Part shown: positions 32,894-43,740 of the stretch, one piece after another
How the letters are laid out: every line of letters begins with the position of its first letter
Numbering within the stretch: position 1 is the stretch's first letter
DNA from: Pilatotrama ljubarskyi
Lineage: Eukaryota; Basidiomycota; Agaricomycetes; Polyporales; Polyporaceae
NCBI GenBank assembly: GCA_022385805.1
Contig: MU277798.1
Span: forward strand, 1 to 44,150
Direction: 5' to 3'
DNA: 44,150 bases
Notes under the pieces: model-generated
Databases searched by the model: none
What the model was told of the DNA's origin: nothing
What the model saw: the letters and a program-made list of their open reading frames with translations, nothing else
Position numbers and translations under genes: made by a program

Positions 32894-33713
32894 GTTTCAC
32901 TCTCATCCGAAAACAGTCACAGGGCCTCACCAATGTCCCTGCATAGTCGTATAGATATCCATTTGTAGTATTGCAGAAAGTTTTTGATCAGATGCATATC
33001 TCTCGACATAGTTCTGTCCTCACTACGACGTTAAACTGGCTACGTAGACATAACCTCAGCAACATTGCCACTCTCACATTGGCATTATTCGTATAGGATC
33101 ACACTAGCACGACTGACTGAATCACCTCATCACTGCCAGAAGTCGCAATGGCACTCCCGCAAGCCTGAGTATGTGACTGGTTCGAATGAGGAGACAAACT
33201 GCTGTTCAAACTTGAGGTGGAAGCTATCAAGGATGACAAGCAAGAGGAACTCATAAGGAAGTTAGCAAAGGAAGAAGAATGAACCCAGAAAGCAGGTCAA
33301 GGTGTATCAGTGTATGCAGTTTATAAGCTAGTCAACCAATATGTTAAGCCAGTACCAGGAGTGCTCCCAGAGGATACCCAAGTAATCTGTTGATTCCCAG
33401 AGAACCCTATGGACAGCCTCCCTGTCCTCACTTCTAACCTACCTGAATTCACCCCAACCAAGAAATTGACACAGGAAAGAATGGACAATATGAAAATCTA
33501 TCCAGAGCAGCTTTTGTGGCCTGAAGAAGAAAAGCTCTATAAACAAATATTCAAGCTCAATAAGAAAGTCTTAGCACTTGAGAAATCAGAGTATGGGACT
33601 TTTCATGAAGACTACTTTTTACCGTACATTATCTCAACAAGCCCACATATACCCTGGATGGTTAAGATTATTCTGCTCCCTCCCGGGATCAGAGAGCAAG
33701 TGATTGAGCCATT

Positions 33714-34113
33714 ATCACCATTTGCATAAAAGTTGTCATGTGACACTTTTCTGCTCCATGCTGCATCCCCGATGTCAAAAAGTTGTTGCAGCTCACAGGG
33801 CTCATGGAATCAGATGCTTCCTTAGTCTGAGTAAAAATAAAAATATATGCTATTTTCTGATGTCTATTTTGGATGGAGACCGAAGCTTTCATGCACTACT
33901 TTAGACATTCAGCCCAGCTCATGGTAGGTGTAGCTGATATAACCATAGTGGGCCATTTGGCCAGCTTCCTGGTCACCTCTCCACCCATTTTATATGTGTA
34001 TTCAAAGATAAAAATCTGATGAACTGACTACAAGACAGGTCAAAATTTTTGAGGGAGGGGGGCCGCAAGCGAAGCCATTCTGGTCATGTGACAACTTTTA
34101 TGCAAACAGTAAT
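33714..34113. mobile_element. MITE-like element, copy 1 (about 400 bp)
   Basis: The ends are inverted repeats: the left ATTTGCATAAAAGTTGTCAT and the right GTGACAACTTTTATGCAAAC are near-perfect reverse complements over about 30 bp. It has no coding capacity. It splits the gypsy RT frame between IREQVIEPL and KLEAGVYER. The target duplication is short (TA or TTA) and cannot be fixed by eye. Confidence 0.8.
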
Positions 34114-36280
34114 GAAAGGAAAGCTAGAAGCAGGAGTATATGAGCGGTGCCAGTCATCATACCATTCTAAGTGGTTTTGCATTTTGAAGAAGAATAGAAA
34201 GTTAAGCCTTGTCCATGATCTGCAACCACTCAATGCAATGACCATACGAGATGGAGGGGTTCCTCCACATTCAGATGAATTTGTGGAACAATTCGCTGGA
34301 TGACAGTGTTATACAGTACTGGACCTATTCTGAGCATTTGATGGGCGCAAGCTGGATCTATTAGTCGAGAGATGACAGCATCCCACTCACCATTAGAACT
34401 GCTATGACTCACAGCTATGCCAATGGGGTTCACAAACTTGCCATCAGGATCTCAAGCTTATATAACTTTCATACTTCAAGACAAGATCCTGGAAACAGCC
34501 AATGTCTTCATTGATGACCTGCCAATAAAAGGACCAGCAAAACAATATCTCAATGATCAAGGACAGCCTGAGGTGATTCCAGAGAATTCAGGAATATGAA
34601 GATTCATCTGGGAGCATGCCAAGGACGTACATCGTATTCTGCACCGAGTTGGACATGCAGGTCTTACATTCTCAGGCCTCAAGGCTCAAATCTGTCAACC
34701 AGAGGTAACAATTGTAGGACAGAAATGCAGTTCAGAAGGAAGACAACCAGACAAGGATCAGGTAGAAAAGGTTAGGAACTGGCCCATACCAAAGAATGTC
34801 AAGGATGTGCAAGGGTTTATTGGATTGTGTGGAGGAGTTCGGATTTGGATCAAGAATTTTTCAGAGAAGGTCAAGCCGCTGCACGAGCTGACATTAGAAG
34901 GAAAGGAATTTATCTGGGATGAGCGAAGACAGCAAGCATTTGATGAGCTCAAAGACATTATTGCCTCTGCCCCAGCACTTCGGCCAATAGACTATACTTC
35001 ATCCAACCCTGTGATCCTCTCAATGGACTCAAGCAAGTACACAATAGGGTTTATACTGTCCCAGATCGATGATGAAGGATGGCGCAGGCCAGCACGATAT
35101 GGCTCACTACCAGTTAATGAAACAGAAGCCAACTACAGTCAACCCAAGCTAGAGCTCTATGGACTCTACCGTGCACTACGAAGGTGGAGATTATATTTGG
35201 TAGGAATTGAGACTCTACATGTAGAGGTAGATGCAAAATACATCAAGGGAATGCTGAATGAACCCGACCTTCAGCCAAATGCAACTATTAACCGGTGGAT
35301 CCAAGGAATTCTACTTTTCAACTTCAAATTGATACATGTTCCTGCAACTCAGCACAAGGGACCAGATGCACTGTCCCGACGACCATTGGGAGAAGGAGAA
35401 GAGGTGGAGGAAGATGATGGAGATGATTGGCTGGACAATATAGCACTGCACATTGGGCTTACAACACCTCAAACTAAGGAGGCATTCTACCATATCCAGG
35501 AGCACAACTCGCCAAGATCACCACAAGTCCTAGTATCAACGGCTTCTACGCAAGATGCAACTCTCCAGAACATTCTACACTTCCTAGAAACATGGGAGGT
35601 ACCAGAATTCTCATCGACCTTGGCACAGAATAAATTCCTTCATAAATGTCAGCAGTATTTTGTCAAGGCAGGAAGATTGTATTGATGTTACCCAAAGTGC
35701 ATGCCAGTACGGATAATCTTTACTGCAGAGGAGCGCCAGCAAATCCTAAAAGAAGCACATGATGACCTAGGACATAAAGGAGTGCAGGCCACCTTTGACA
35801 CAATTCGCCTAAGATTCTTCTGGCCATTCTATCGCTCCAATGTTCACCGGTATGTTTCCTTGTGTCGAGAATGCCAGATCCGAAGTACCAAGAAGACAGA
35901 AACCCCTCTCCTAATATCAACACCAATTGACCTGTTTTACAAGGTCTACATGGATGTAATGTTCATGCCAAAAGCAAAAGGGTACACATGCATCATAGCC
36001 TGTCGAGACGACTTATCAGGTGTAACAGAAGCCAGAGCTCTATGCAGAGCTACAGCCAAAGAAGTTGCAAAATTCTTCTGGGAACAAATAATCTGTTGAT
36101 ATGGTGCATTACACCATGTTGTCACAGACAACGGATCAGAAACCAAGGGAGCATTTAAGCTGTTAGTCAAGAAGTACGGGATTCACCATATCCGCATATC
36201 ACCATATAACTCAAAGGCAAATGGTGTGGTCAAACGAGGACACTTCATACTGTGAGAAGGGTTAATAAAGGCCTGTAAAG

Positions 36281-36846
36281 TGTTAGGGCGCGTGCCGTAG
36301 TCGGCGAGCAGACGGAGTAACGGAGTTTCGGAGTTCCGGACGGAGTCCGGCTACGACACGTGGGGTGGGGACTTCGGCGAAGTTATTAACAACGCCCTGA
36401 GCGATCTCGTCTAGTGTCCCCTATTTACAAGAGGGCACCGACAAGGAGACGGAGGAGAGACGGAGTTCCGACGGAGTTACAGAAAGAGGGGGAGTGGATT
36501 GCGGATAAGTACAGAGGGATCCGAGGGTAAGCCGGTAAGTAACGAGGTAACAACGAGGTGTCCGAACTGAGGCAAACGCTACTACCAGCTCGGCTATTTA
36601 TACTAAGTGGCCCCGACAGATAAGGAAGGGCCCTACGTCATAGTCGTTGGAGTTCCAGGAACTCCGAGGCCTAGTGACGCAAGACAAGAGAAAGGGATAA
36701 ACTGATAAGAAGAGATATGACGTCAACGAAGAAAAAGCGTGAAGACTACTAAGGAAGGAAAGCACGGACGTCCGAGGAAGTCCTGTCCGGAACTCCTGCC
36801 AGAGTTCTGGCAGAGGTCACGTTCCCTGGTGGCACGGGTCGTGACA
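36281..36846 (-). repeat. Solo chromovirus LTR (566 bp) with target duplication TAAAG
   Basis: On the minus strand it runs from TGTCACGACCC (36846) to GCGCCCTAACA (36281), the same ends as the 3' LTR 6838-7447. Flanks are TAAAG at 36276-36280 and 36847-36851, a perfect 5-bp duplication. It interrupts the integrase frame of the second gypsy element; removing it with one duplication restores ACK-G-EISRWPD in frame. Confidence 0.95.
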
Positions 36847-38157
36847 TAAAGGAGAAATAAGTCGCTGGCCAGACCTACTACCACATGCTCAGTTTGCAGA
36901 CCGAATCACAATCTGGCAATCAACAGGCTTCAGTCTATACTTCCTTCTTCATGGAGTACACCCAGTCTTACCAATGGATCTGCGAGAGTCCACATTTATG
37001 GTGCAAGGATTAAGACAAGGTCTCACACATTCAGAACTTCTAGCATTGCACATTCAACAGCTAGAAAGAAGGCCCAAGGATGTTGCACAAGCAGCAGAGG
37101 TTCTACGAAAGACACGCATCACATCGAAAGAAGCGTTTGAGAAGCGCTTTGCACACTGGCTAAAGAAAGAAGCCTTTCAACCAGGAGATCTAGTATTGGT
37201 TCGTAATACAGCCATTGAGAAGGAGATGAACCGGAAACATAAACCACGATACCTTGGTCCGTATGAGGTTGTCAGGCAGACCTGTAATGGATCCTATGTC
37301 ATCAAGGAGCTAAATGGAGACATATCCCGAGAAAGTGTAGCAGCATTCAGGCTACTGGCCTATAATTCCTCTGACCGCAAATCAGAGGAAGTGGGGACAG
37401 ACCCAATAGAGTTGGTTGGTGAAGGAGCCTCAAGGCACAATCAGAGGGCTGCAGAAGATGAGAATGAGCCTGAGGACGAGGTAGAATGGGCAGAATCCAT
37501 GGCAGACGAATCTGAAGATGATCTGAACATGGATATGCTACCCATAGGATGACGCATTAGCAGCCACTATCAAAGAAGATGAAGACAACTGAGGACGGCC
37601 GTGAAACTGTGGGGCGGATGGCATGCACCAAACCAGGTTGGCACATGGGCAGGCTAATACGATGGGGCCTGCAACAGACCAGAGACAGAACCCTCCAGTG
37701 CTCTGACCTCATCAGCAAGGCAGAATATCCCAGCAGCTTCTAGAAGCAACCAGTACCTGCTGGAAGGTTCCAGAAAAGGGGCTGCAAAAGGTTCATCTGT
37801 GCAGAGAAAGCCTCAGAATACTCCAGAAAGATCACTGCCACACCTCTAATTAGCCAGAAACATCTGGGAGGCAGTAGAACTTTCTAGAACCAGTCATAAG
37901 ACACGCATATTTATAAGCACAAGACCAGTTGACAGGTACCAGGAAGACCCCTGCAAGCGCCAGAAATTTCTGGAAGGTTCCAGAACCAGTGCATGAGAAA
38001 TTTGTGACTTTTTGGGCAGTGATGAGTAAGGGTATATCAAATTGCAGGCAGGATTAGTAAGAAAAGAAAGCTATGGAAGGTGGTAGAATAGTCTAGGACT
38101 AGGATTGGTCAGCAGCTGACTCATGTAAATACTCATTCCCACAGCCTGAGCAAAAGG

Positions 38158-38165
38158 TATAAATA
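38158..38165 (+). promoter_or_regulatory. TATA box in the LTR of the second gypsy element
   Basis: TATAAATA stands in the middle of the proposed LTR, about 90 bp upstream of the CAG-rich repeat. Confidence 0.45.
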
Positions 38166-38235
38166 CTGGCTCAAGGTATAGAATGTATGAGTTACCATTT
38201 GTTGAGTAGTCTCCTGACGCTCAGCCAAGCTTCAG

Positions 38236-38335
38236 CTCAGCAGCAAGCACAGCCAGTATCAGTATCAGCACCAGCACCAGTTCAGCATCAGCACCAGTAT
38301 CAGCAAGTAACAGCCAGCAGTTATCAGTCAGCAGT
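38236..38335 (+). repeat. CAGCA/CAGTATCAG low-complexity repeat
   Basis: Imperfect runs of CAGTATCAG, CAGCACCAG and CAGCAG repeat over about 100 bp within the proposed LTR. Confidence 0.7.
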
Positions 38336-38561
38336 TCAATCAGATTAGTTGGGGTCCGCCCAGGACTTTACGGCAACTACTGATCCACAGACATGCACGA
38401 ACAGAAAGTAAGGAAGAGACAGCACGAACCTAGCAGTATAGGGAAACTCTGCCCAAATTTCCAAGGCCCAGCAAGACTTGGGATATATCAGATCAAGCTT
38501 ATTCTTCATTAACTCTCCATCATACCCAAGTAGTTTAGTATCTCAGGCTCAGCCCGATTTA

Positions 38562-39087
38562 TTACCAATTGCATAGAAGTTGTCACATGATGTACCGGCT
38601 CTCCAAACTGCATCCTGGTAGTCAAAAAATTGTTGCAGCTCACAGAGCTTATGGAAATGGATGATTTTTTTCTTATAAAAAATAAAATTATATGCTATTT
38701 TCTGATATATACTTTGGATGGGGAATGAGGCTCACATGCTCCAGATTGGACATCGAGCCCAAAATTCATGGTAGTTAAAGCTGTTATAACCACACTGGGC
38801 CATTTTGCATGCTTTCTGGTCACCTCTGCACCCAATTTATATAGATCTCAAAGCATAAAAATCCAATGAGCTGGCTATAAGACAGATGAAGATTTTTGAG
38901 GAACTCTATACTGAGTTACAGACTTTATGAAGAGGGAGCCCACAGGTGAAGCCATTCCGGTCATGTGACAACTTTTATGCAAACGGTAATTTTCCACGAG
39001 CTCTGTGAGCTGCAACGATTTCTTGACATCCGGGATGCAGTCTGGAGAGCCGATGTGTCATGTGACAACTTTAATGCAAACGGTAAT
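38562..39087. mobile_element. MITE-like element, copy 2, with a duplicated inverted end
   Basis: The left end (TTACCAATTGCATAGAAGTT) and an inner right end (ACTTTTATGCAAACGGTAA, to 38989) delimit a 428-bp copy related to 33714-34113. A further segment, 38990-39087, is the reverse complement of the left 95 bp (38562-38656) and carries a third terminal repeat. The whole is flanked by TA on both sides. No ORF was found. Confidence 0.8.
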
Positions 39088-39095
39088 AAGTTACA

Positions 39096-39963
39096 AACTT
39101 GGCGAAGCCTCTGTTGGAAAATAGGAAACCCTACAAGCTTTGCGGCAAATATCAGGGAAATCATCTCATTCACCCGTCGTCATCACTTTTTTGTTGAAAA
39201 ACTTGTTTTCTGAGCCTGTATTTACAAATCATATGCCATTAAAGAGCTAATTCCTAGCTAGATATAACAACCTGGCTGATTCTCACCTACCATCAGATTT
39301 GAAGGGGGTGGTAATGGCTTTGCTGTTCTTTACTTATCTCTAGTCAAACACACAGCTTCTGACCCCTTGCAATCTTGTTTATTGTGTTTTCCTGGACATA
39401 TTATGCACCTACCGAGGGAACCTGCAACTGGTACGCTCTGATCTCACTTGCACACGTGTTACTCACTTCCCACAATAGGGCAGAAGGTAGGGCATGATAT
39501 AAACCATCATGTCCTCCACTTCCCGGGATGCGGACAGGCCCCCCTTTGATGGCCAGGGCGGTGGTTGGTGAGTGCAACACTCCCAACAAAGAGGTGCCTA
39601 CAACACCCAGGTGTGCTAGGTGTAACGCTCCAGCAGCTCTGGGCCCAGTTGCTGGCCCCTCCACCATGGCTGCACTGTTCACCGACAGTGTTGACAACCA
39701 CGAGAACACCCTGGCGAGTCCGCTCTAGCAAGCCATGCACTGCCGCAGCATGATCAACTGTTGTGGCCTCTGCATCGACTCTTCCCCCAAGAGGACTCTG
39801 GGCTGACTTTACAGCAGCGCTCCCAGCCACCTCCTTTGCACAATGTTGTACCCTCATCTGGGCAATGCCGGTAATTCTCCTAAGGAGCATGGTGAGCTCG
39901 AGCCCCATTGCAATGACGAGCCTCTGCAGGAGGTCGAGCCAGTCTGCCCTCGCCCCCATGTGC
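39096..39963. other. No supported gene
   Basis: The first half is AT-rich. The second half has open frames on both strands (for example minus 39959-39507, Ala/Val-rich; plus 39528-39728 with a CARCNAP segment), none with a recognisable domain. Confidence 0.4.
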
Positions 39964-40455
39964 TGATGTGTCTAACCCACCCCTGAAGGAAGAGGAAAAC
40001 CAGGCTAAGAGCCTCTTGAAGGTTGAGGCCTGTTGTTACGCAAACCGGATTGAGGACGTGGGGAGGGAGGCGCAAAGGATTTGAGTCGGGTGCCTTGTGA
40101 CAAATGAGGTCTTTTAGGAGTCTTTGCAAAGATTTGGCCACTCCTCTGGCGCAGAGAATGGGAAAAGGGAGAGGACTTGCAAGGTCCACAGCTTTTGCTG
40201 GCTTGCTAATGCAAACTGCAGAGAGTTCGTGGGCTCCGCAGATCTCAAAACAGGTTTGCAGATTCACAACACAGATGCAGATGCAGACACAGACACAGAC
40301 ACAAGTTGAGATGCTGAATGTGGGGAAACAGGAATCTGAATTTTTTGGGACAACACTCATCGGTATTTACAAGAGGAGTGTGTAGCTACCTTGGAATGGG
40401 TTGGAATAGCTACAGACCTGGTTGCAAAATGGTGTGATGCACATAAATGTGTTAG
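39964..40455 (-). repeat. LTR-like element, copy E, broken by copia
   Basis: On the minus strand it ends GGGTTAGACACATCA at 39964 and follows copy C (26082-26839) closely back to about the middle of that LTR. There it meets the copia LTR at 40456. The missing first part should lie beyond the copia elements, outside the window. Confidence 0.75.
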
Positions 40456-40722
40456 TGTTGAGCAGGGCTTGGCATGCAGCGGAAAGCCCGCTAGGCTCAG
40501 CTTACCTGTGGAGCACTTGGGTAAAGGCACACGTAGTGGTTGAAGGAAGAAAGCGACTTAGAGATCCGCTCCTACAGAGCGGTCTTATATACTACTGTAC
40601 ATGTGGCTGTGCTAGAACTATCCAGTATCTACCAGCCACAAACTCTATTGTCCGTGCGTCAGCACCTATGACTAAGTGCGACCGGTTGACTATGCTGCTA
40701 TTACTAAGCGCCTACTTCAACA
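40456..40722 (-). repeat. 3' LTR of copia copy 2 (267 bp)
   Basis: On the minus strand it runs from TGTTGAAGTAGGCGCTTAG (40722) to GCCAAGCCCTGCTCAACA (40456), TG...CA. It is preceded by the polypurine tract GCGAGGGGGAG (40733-40723 on the minus strand). Confidence 0.88.
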
Positions 40723-40792
40723 CTCCCCCTCGCTAAGTGCAACGGGGTGCACGTGAGCGTATGGCACTGAAAGCAGCCAATTAGGCTGGGTA

Positions 40793-43300
40793 CTAAAACT
40801 CAAGATCAAGTTGGTCTCTGAATTTGTTGAACTTGATGTGGCCCAAGTTCTTCGTGAAGAGGTCGGCTGGGTTATTGTTACCGTCAACTTAGAATGCCTC
40901 GACAAGTCCATTCTTGATGTAATCGCGAATGGTGTGGTAACAGATGTCGATATGCTTTGACCGACTTTTAGTGACTGGGTTCAACCTCATGAAGAGCGAT
41001 CCCTGATTGTCACCAGCGATGGGAATGGCTCCGAGTTTGTAGCTGATCTCGCCAAGCAAGTTGTGGATCCAGACTACTTGGCGGCTACAGTCACTGAGCG
41101 CCATGTACTCAGCTTCAGTGGAAGAGTGCGCAACAGTCTTCTGTGCTCTCAAATTCCAGCTGAATATACCATTCGCCAGCTTCATGAAGTAACCTGTTTG
41201 GGAACATCGTTTCACTGGGTCAGAGGCCCAGTCAGAGTCTGTGCATGCGCATAAGCCAAGACCTGATGCACCATCGTATACCAGGGATTACGACCTGGTT
41301 CCGGTGAGATAGTGGCAGATATACAGCACATAACTTGGGTGCTCGTGTGAAGGTGGGTTTGCTGCAAACTGCGAGAGTTTGGTCACGGTGAATGCAATGT
41401 CAGGTCGTGTACCCAACATGATGTACAGCAGGGATCTGATTATAGTCTGGAACCTGGAACATACGGTGGGATTTACCGGTTGCTCATTGAGCCTGGGTTG
41501 TTACCCAGCCAGCAGTGGAGTAGGTGCGGGCTTCACGTTCTGCATTCCGCATTGCAGAAGCACTTTCTTCAGATAGGTGCATTGATCAATGCGGATCTTG
41601 CGGCCATCTTTCTGGATGCGCATACGCAGGAATTCCTTGATGTCGCCAAGGTCTCTGCATTCCCAACGTTCCATGAACTTGGCCTTCATCTTTTGACGAG
41701 TGCCTTGTTCGGTCCATAGAATATGGTGTCATCGACATATACAATGACAATGACTAGTGAGCCATCTTGTTCACGAAGAATGAAGATACCGGCATCACTG
41801 CTCAGGTGTTTGAAGCTGAAGACTTTGAGGGACTTGTTAAGGGTTCGCCACCAAGTGAGACCTGCTTGCTTAAGTCCGTATAGAGCGCACTTAAGCCGTA
41901 AAACTTTGTGCTCTTGGCCTTTGGCGATGAAGCCCTCAGGCTGCTCCATGTAGATCTCCTCATCGAGCTTACTGTATAAGTAGGCATTGCGGACATCAAG
42001 TCCAGAAATGTGCCAGTTCTCAAGCACTGAAAGGGCGAGAAACAGATGTACAGTCTCAGAGCGTATGATGGGTAAAAAGATCTGGTCATAGTCAAGACCT
42101 TCAACCTGGGAGAAGTCTTTGGCAACAAGCCTAGCCTTCTTTCGACCGTCAGATTTGATGTCAAAGACCCATTGATTCTTGATGACCTTACGCCACTTGG
42201 GGTGGTCAACCAAGTCGTAGACTTGCTGTTACTGAAGTGCCTCTAACTCTTTGCAACAGGCAGCCCTCCACTCTTTCTGCTCAACCGGTGGTAGGCGAGC
42301 GATGTCACAGTATGTCCCTTCACGGACATTGGGCAGATCATCCACTGGTGATACCGCTTTGCAAAGCAGATAGTTGATGAGGTCTACTCCCCCTTCCCGG
42401 CATAGTTGTGCCAGGTCCGGTTCGTCAGCCGAGGCGGATGGCGAAGGTGGGTCGCTTTGCGATGGACCAGGTGCAGAACTATCGGCGGGAACCTGTTCTG
42501 CCCTAGACTTGGTGGGAGCTCGAGAGCGACTCGAGTCATCGCTGACCAGTCTTTTCCACACACCCTTCTTTTCCATCTCTTTGAATTGTTCTACGGGATG
42601 CCGTGACTCTCCGTAGACATTGCCTGGGCGAACCGGGACTTTCCGCGCATGTCCAGAACTTCGCTGCTCCGGTTGAGGAGCGCGTGGTTCTTCCCGAGGA
42701 GGTGGCGGCGGACTAGGAACACGCGCCTGTGGCTGCGGTTCAGGTGCATCGTCATGCTCCTGTTCCTGTCCTTGAGGATTAGGGTAATGAAGGGGAGGAT
42801 GACAATCATCATTGTCGTCATCAAAACTGCCCGGAAGAGTGGGTTGTTGGTTCGATGGTGCGGGCTCATTGAGCCGCGAAGTGCGTCACCATTGATTGGC
42901 AGGGCACTTAGGGAACATGTTCTCATCGAACAAAGCATGCACTGCAGTAAAGATCACATTGTTGGGGGCGCGCATGAACCTGAAGCCATAACCACCAGGG
43001 GGTACCCCAATGTAGGTCATCAGTTCTGACTTGGGTGACAGCTTGTTCACCCGTACGTCCGGGGGAAGATGGATGTACGCGCCACATCCAAACACACAAA
43101 GGTGATTGATGTGTGGCTTCTCGCCGTTCAGGGCCTCATATGGAGTCTGCCATTTAAGGCAACAAATGGGTGTCCTGTTGTACAAATGTATGGCGTGATC
43201 GAGTGAGAATCCCCACCACGATTACGGAAGACAGGCTTCATGCCGCATGGCGTCAGCCTTATCAAACAGAGTTCGATTCAGTCGTTCAGCATGACTGTTC
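40793..43300 (-). pseudogene. pol: copia pol of copy 2: integrase C-terminus, RT, RNase H
   Basis: In the minus direction: HAERLNRTLFDKADAMRHEA (about 43290-43230, the catalytic Glu block of integrase), a TAA stop after EACLP, LYNRTPICCLKWQTPYEALN, VFGCGAYIHLP, a Pro/Glu-rich spacer, then RT with YVDD (about 41740) and RNase H to the stop at 40795-40793. From RT onward it shares the stops and the frame change of copy 1 (15255-17198), with identical translated segments wherever I compared them. Confidence 0.9.
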
Positions 43301-43725
43301 TGTTAGCTGCAGTGCGCCTCAGAGCGATCACAATGGCCTATGTCGAGCTCTGTGAAGTCTGATACATTGACAGCAGCTATCCTACGCACCTATGTCGAGC
43401 TCTGTGAAGTCTGGGGACTCCAGGGCTCGACACGGCGCTCTGTGTACTGTGTGCGTTACGTAAGGCGCTAACTGTACAGTAGAACAAGCCACAGCGCTGG
43501 GGAAGCGCTCAGAAATCAACAAAAGCGAAAAGGAAGGATGAGGTCCCGGGTTCAATCCCGGGTGAGTGCAAATGATTAAAATGCGAAGTGAGCAATATCT
43601 TGAGAACGGAGTAAGGGAGCGATGAATCGAAAGGAATGATATAAGTACGCAATGCAAGCGTCCTATGGGGTGAATCTCGACTTGAAACGGGCACAGCAAC
43701 TCGAGCAATCGCTCAGAGTTCAACA
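43301..43725 (-). repeat. 3' LTR of a third copia element (425 bp)
   Basis: On the minus strand it runs from TGTTGAACTCTGAGCGATTG (43725) to CACTGCAGCTAACA (43301). It is followed on the + side by the inverted polypurine tract CTCCCCCCTGA and then pol. Nearly identical to the solo LTR 20972-21396. A TTCAATCC-containing T-arm-like hairpin (CCCGGG stem) lies at 43546-43563. Confidence 0.92.
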
Positions 43726-43740
43726 CTCCCCCCTGACCGG

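Larger units (their letters stand above)
33193..37552 (+). pseudogene. pol: pol of the second gypsy element: RT, RNase H, integrase
   Basis: In order: an upstream domain (EFTPTKKLTQERMDNMKIYP), RT start (PGIREQVIEPL, then after the MITE KLEAGVYERCQSSYHSKWFC), LVHDLQPLNAMTIRDGG, catalytic FIDDLPIKG (about 34511), RNase H (ILSMDSSKYTIGFILSQID; HVEVDAKYIKGML), HHCC (HDDLGHKG...C..C) and the integrase core (YMDVMF; VTDNGSE). The third catalytic residue is Lys (AAA 36232-36234, in GVVKRGHF) instead of Glu. In-frame TGA stops lie at 33280, 33391, 34301, 34597, 35683, 36097 and 36253. After the solo LTR the frame resumes with GEISRWPDLLPHAQFADRI and ends with an acidic tail at TGA 37550-37552. No chromodomain was seen. 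Confidence 0.9.
33190..39095 (+). mobile_element. Second Ty3/gypsy element, 5'-truncated and nested
   Basis: It holds pol from upstream of RT to its stop, then a probable 3' LTR. No 5' LTR, gag or protease can be recognised upstream of about 33190. Three insertions interrupt it: a MITE-like element at 33714-34113, a solo chromovirus LTR at 36281-36846 and a second MITE-like element at 38562-39087. It belongs to a gypsy family with FIDD in place of YLDD at the RT active site, different from the element at 1-7447. Confidence 0.88.
37619..39095 (+). repeat. Probable 3' LTR of the second gypsy element
   Basis: It begins after a G-rich run (GGGGCGGA) with TGGCATGCACC and seems to end near TAAGTTACA at 39095. 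The MITE-like insertion 38562-39087 sits just inside that end. Without the MITE it is about 950 bp. With no 5' LTR in the window for comparison, both limits are provisional. Confidence 0.45.
40456..43300 (-). mobile_element. Ty1/copia element, copy 2 (inverted twin of 15255-18400)
   Basis: It holds the 3' LTR (40456-40722), the polypurine tract and pol from RNase H back into integrase. The 5' part is cut off by a further copia LTR at 43301. It inserted into LTR-like copy E. Its pol segment 40793-42736 aligns end to end with 15255-17198. Confidence 0.92.

Noticed and set aside
39528..39728. Plus frame with a CARC segment, possibly like the antisense Cys-rich gene
   Set aside because: Only one CxxC pair, no intron and no similarity in the rest; the evidence is too thin.
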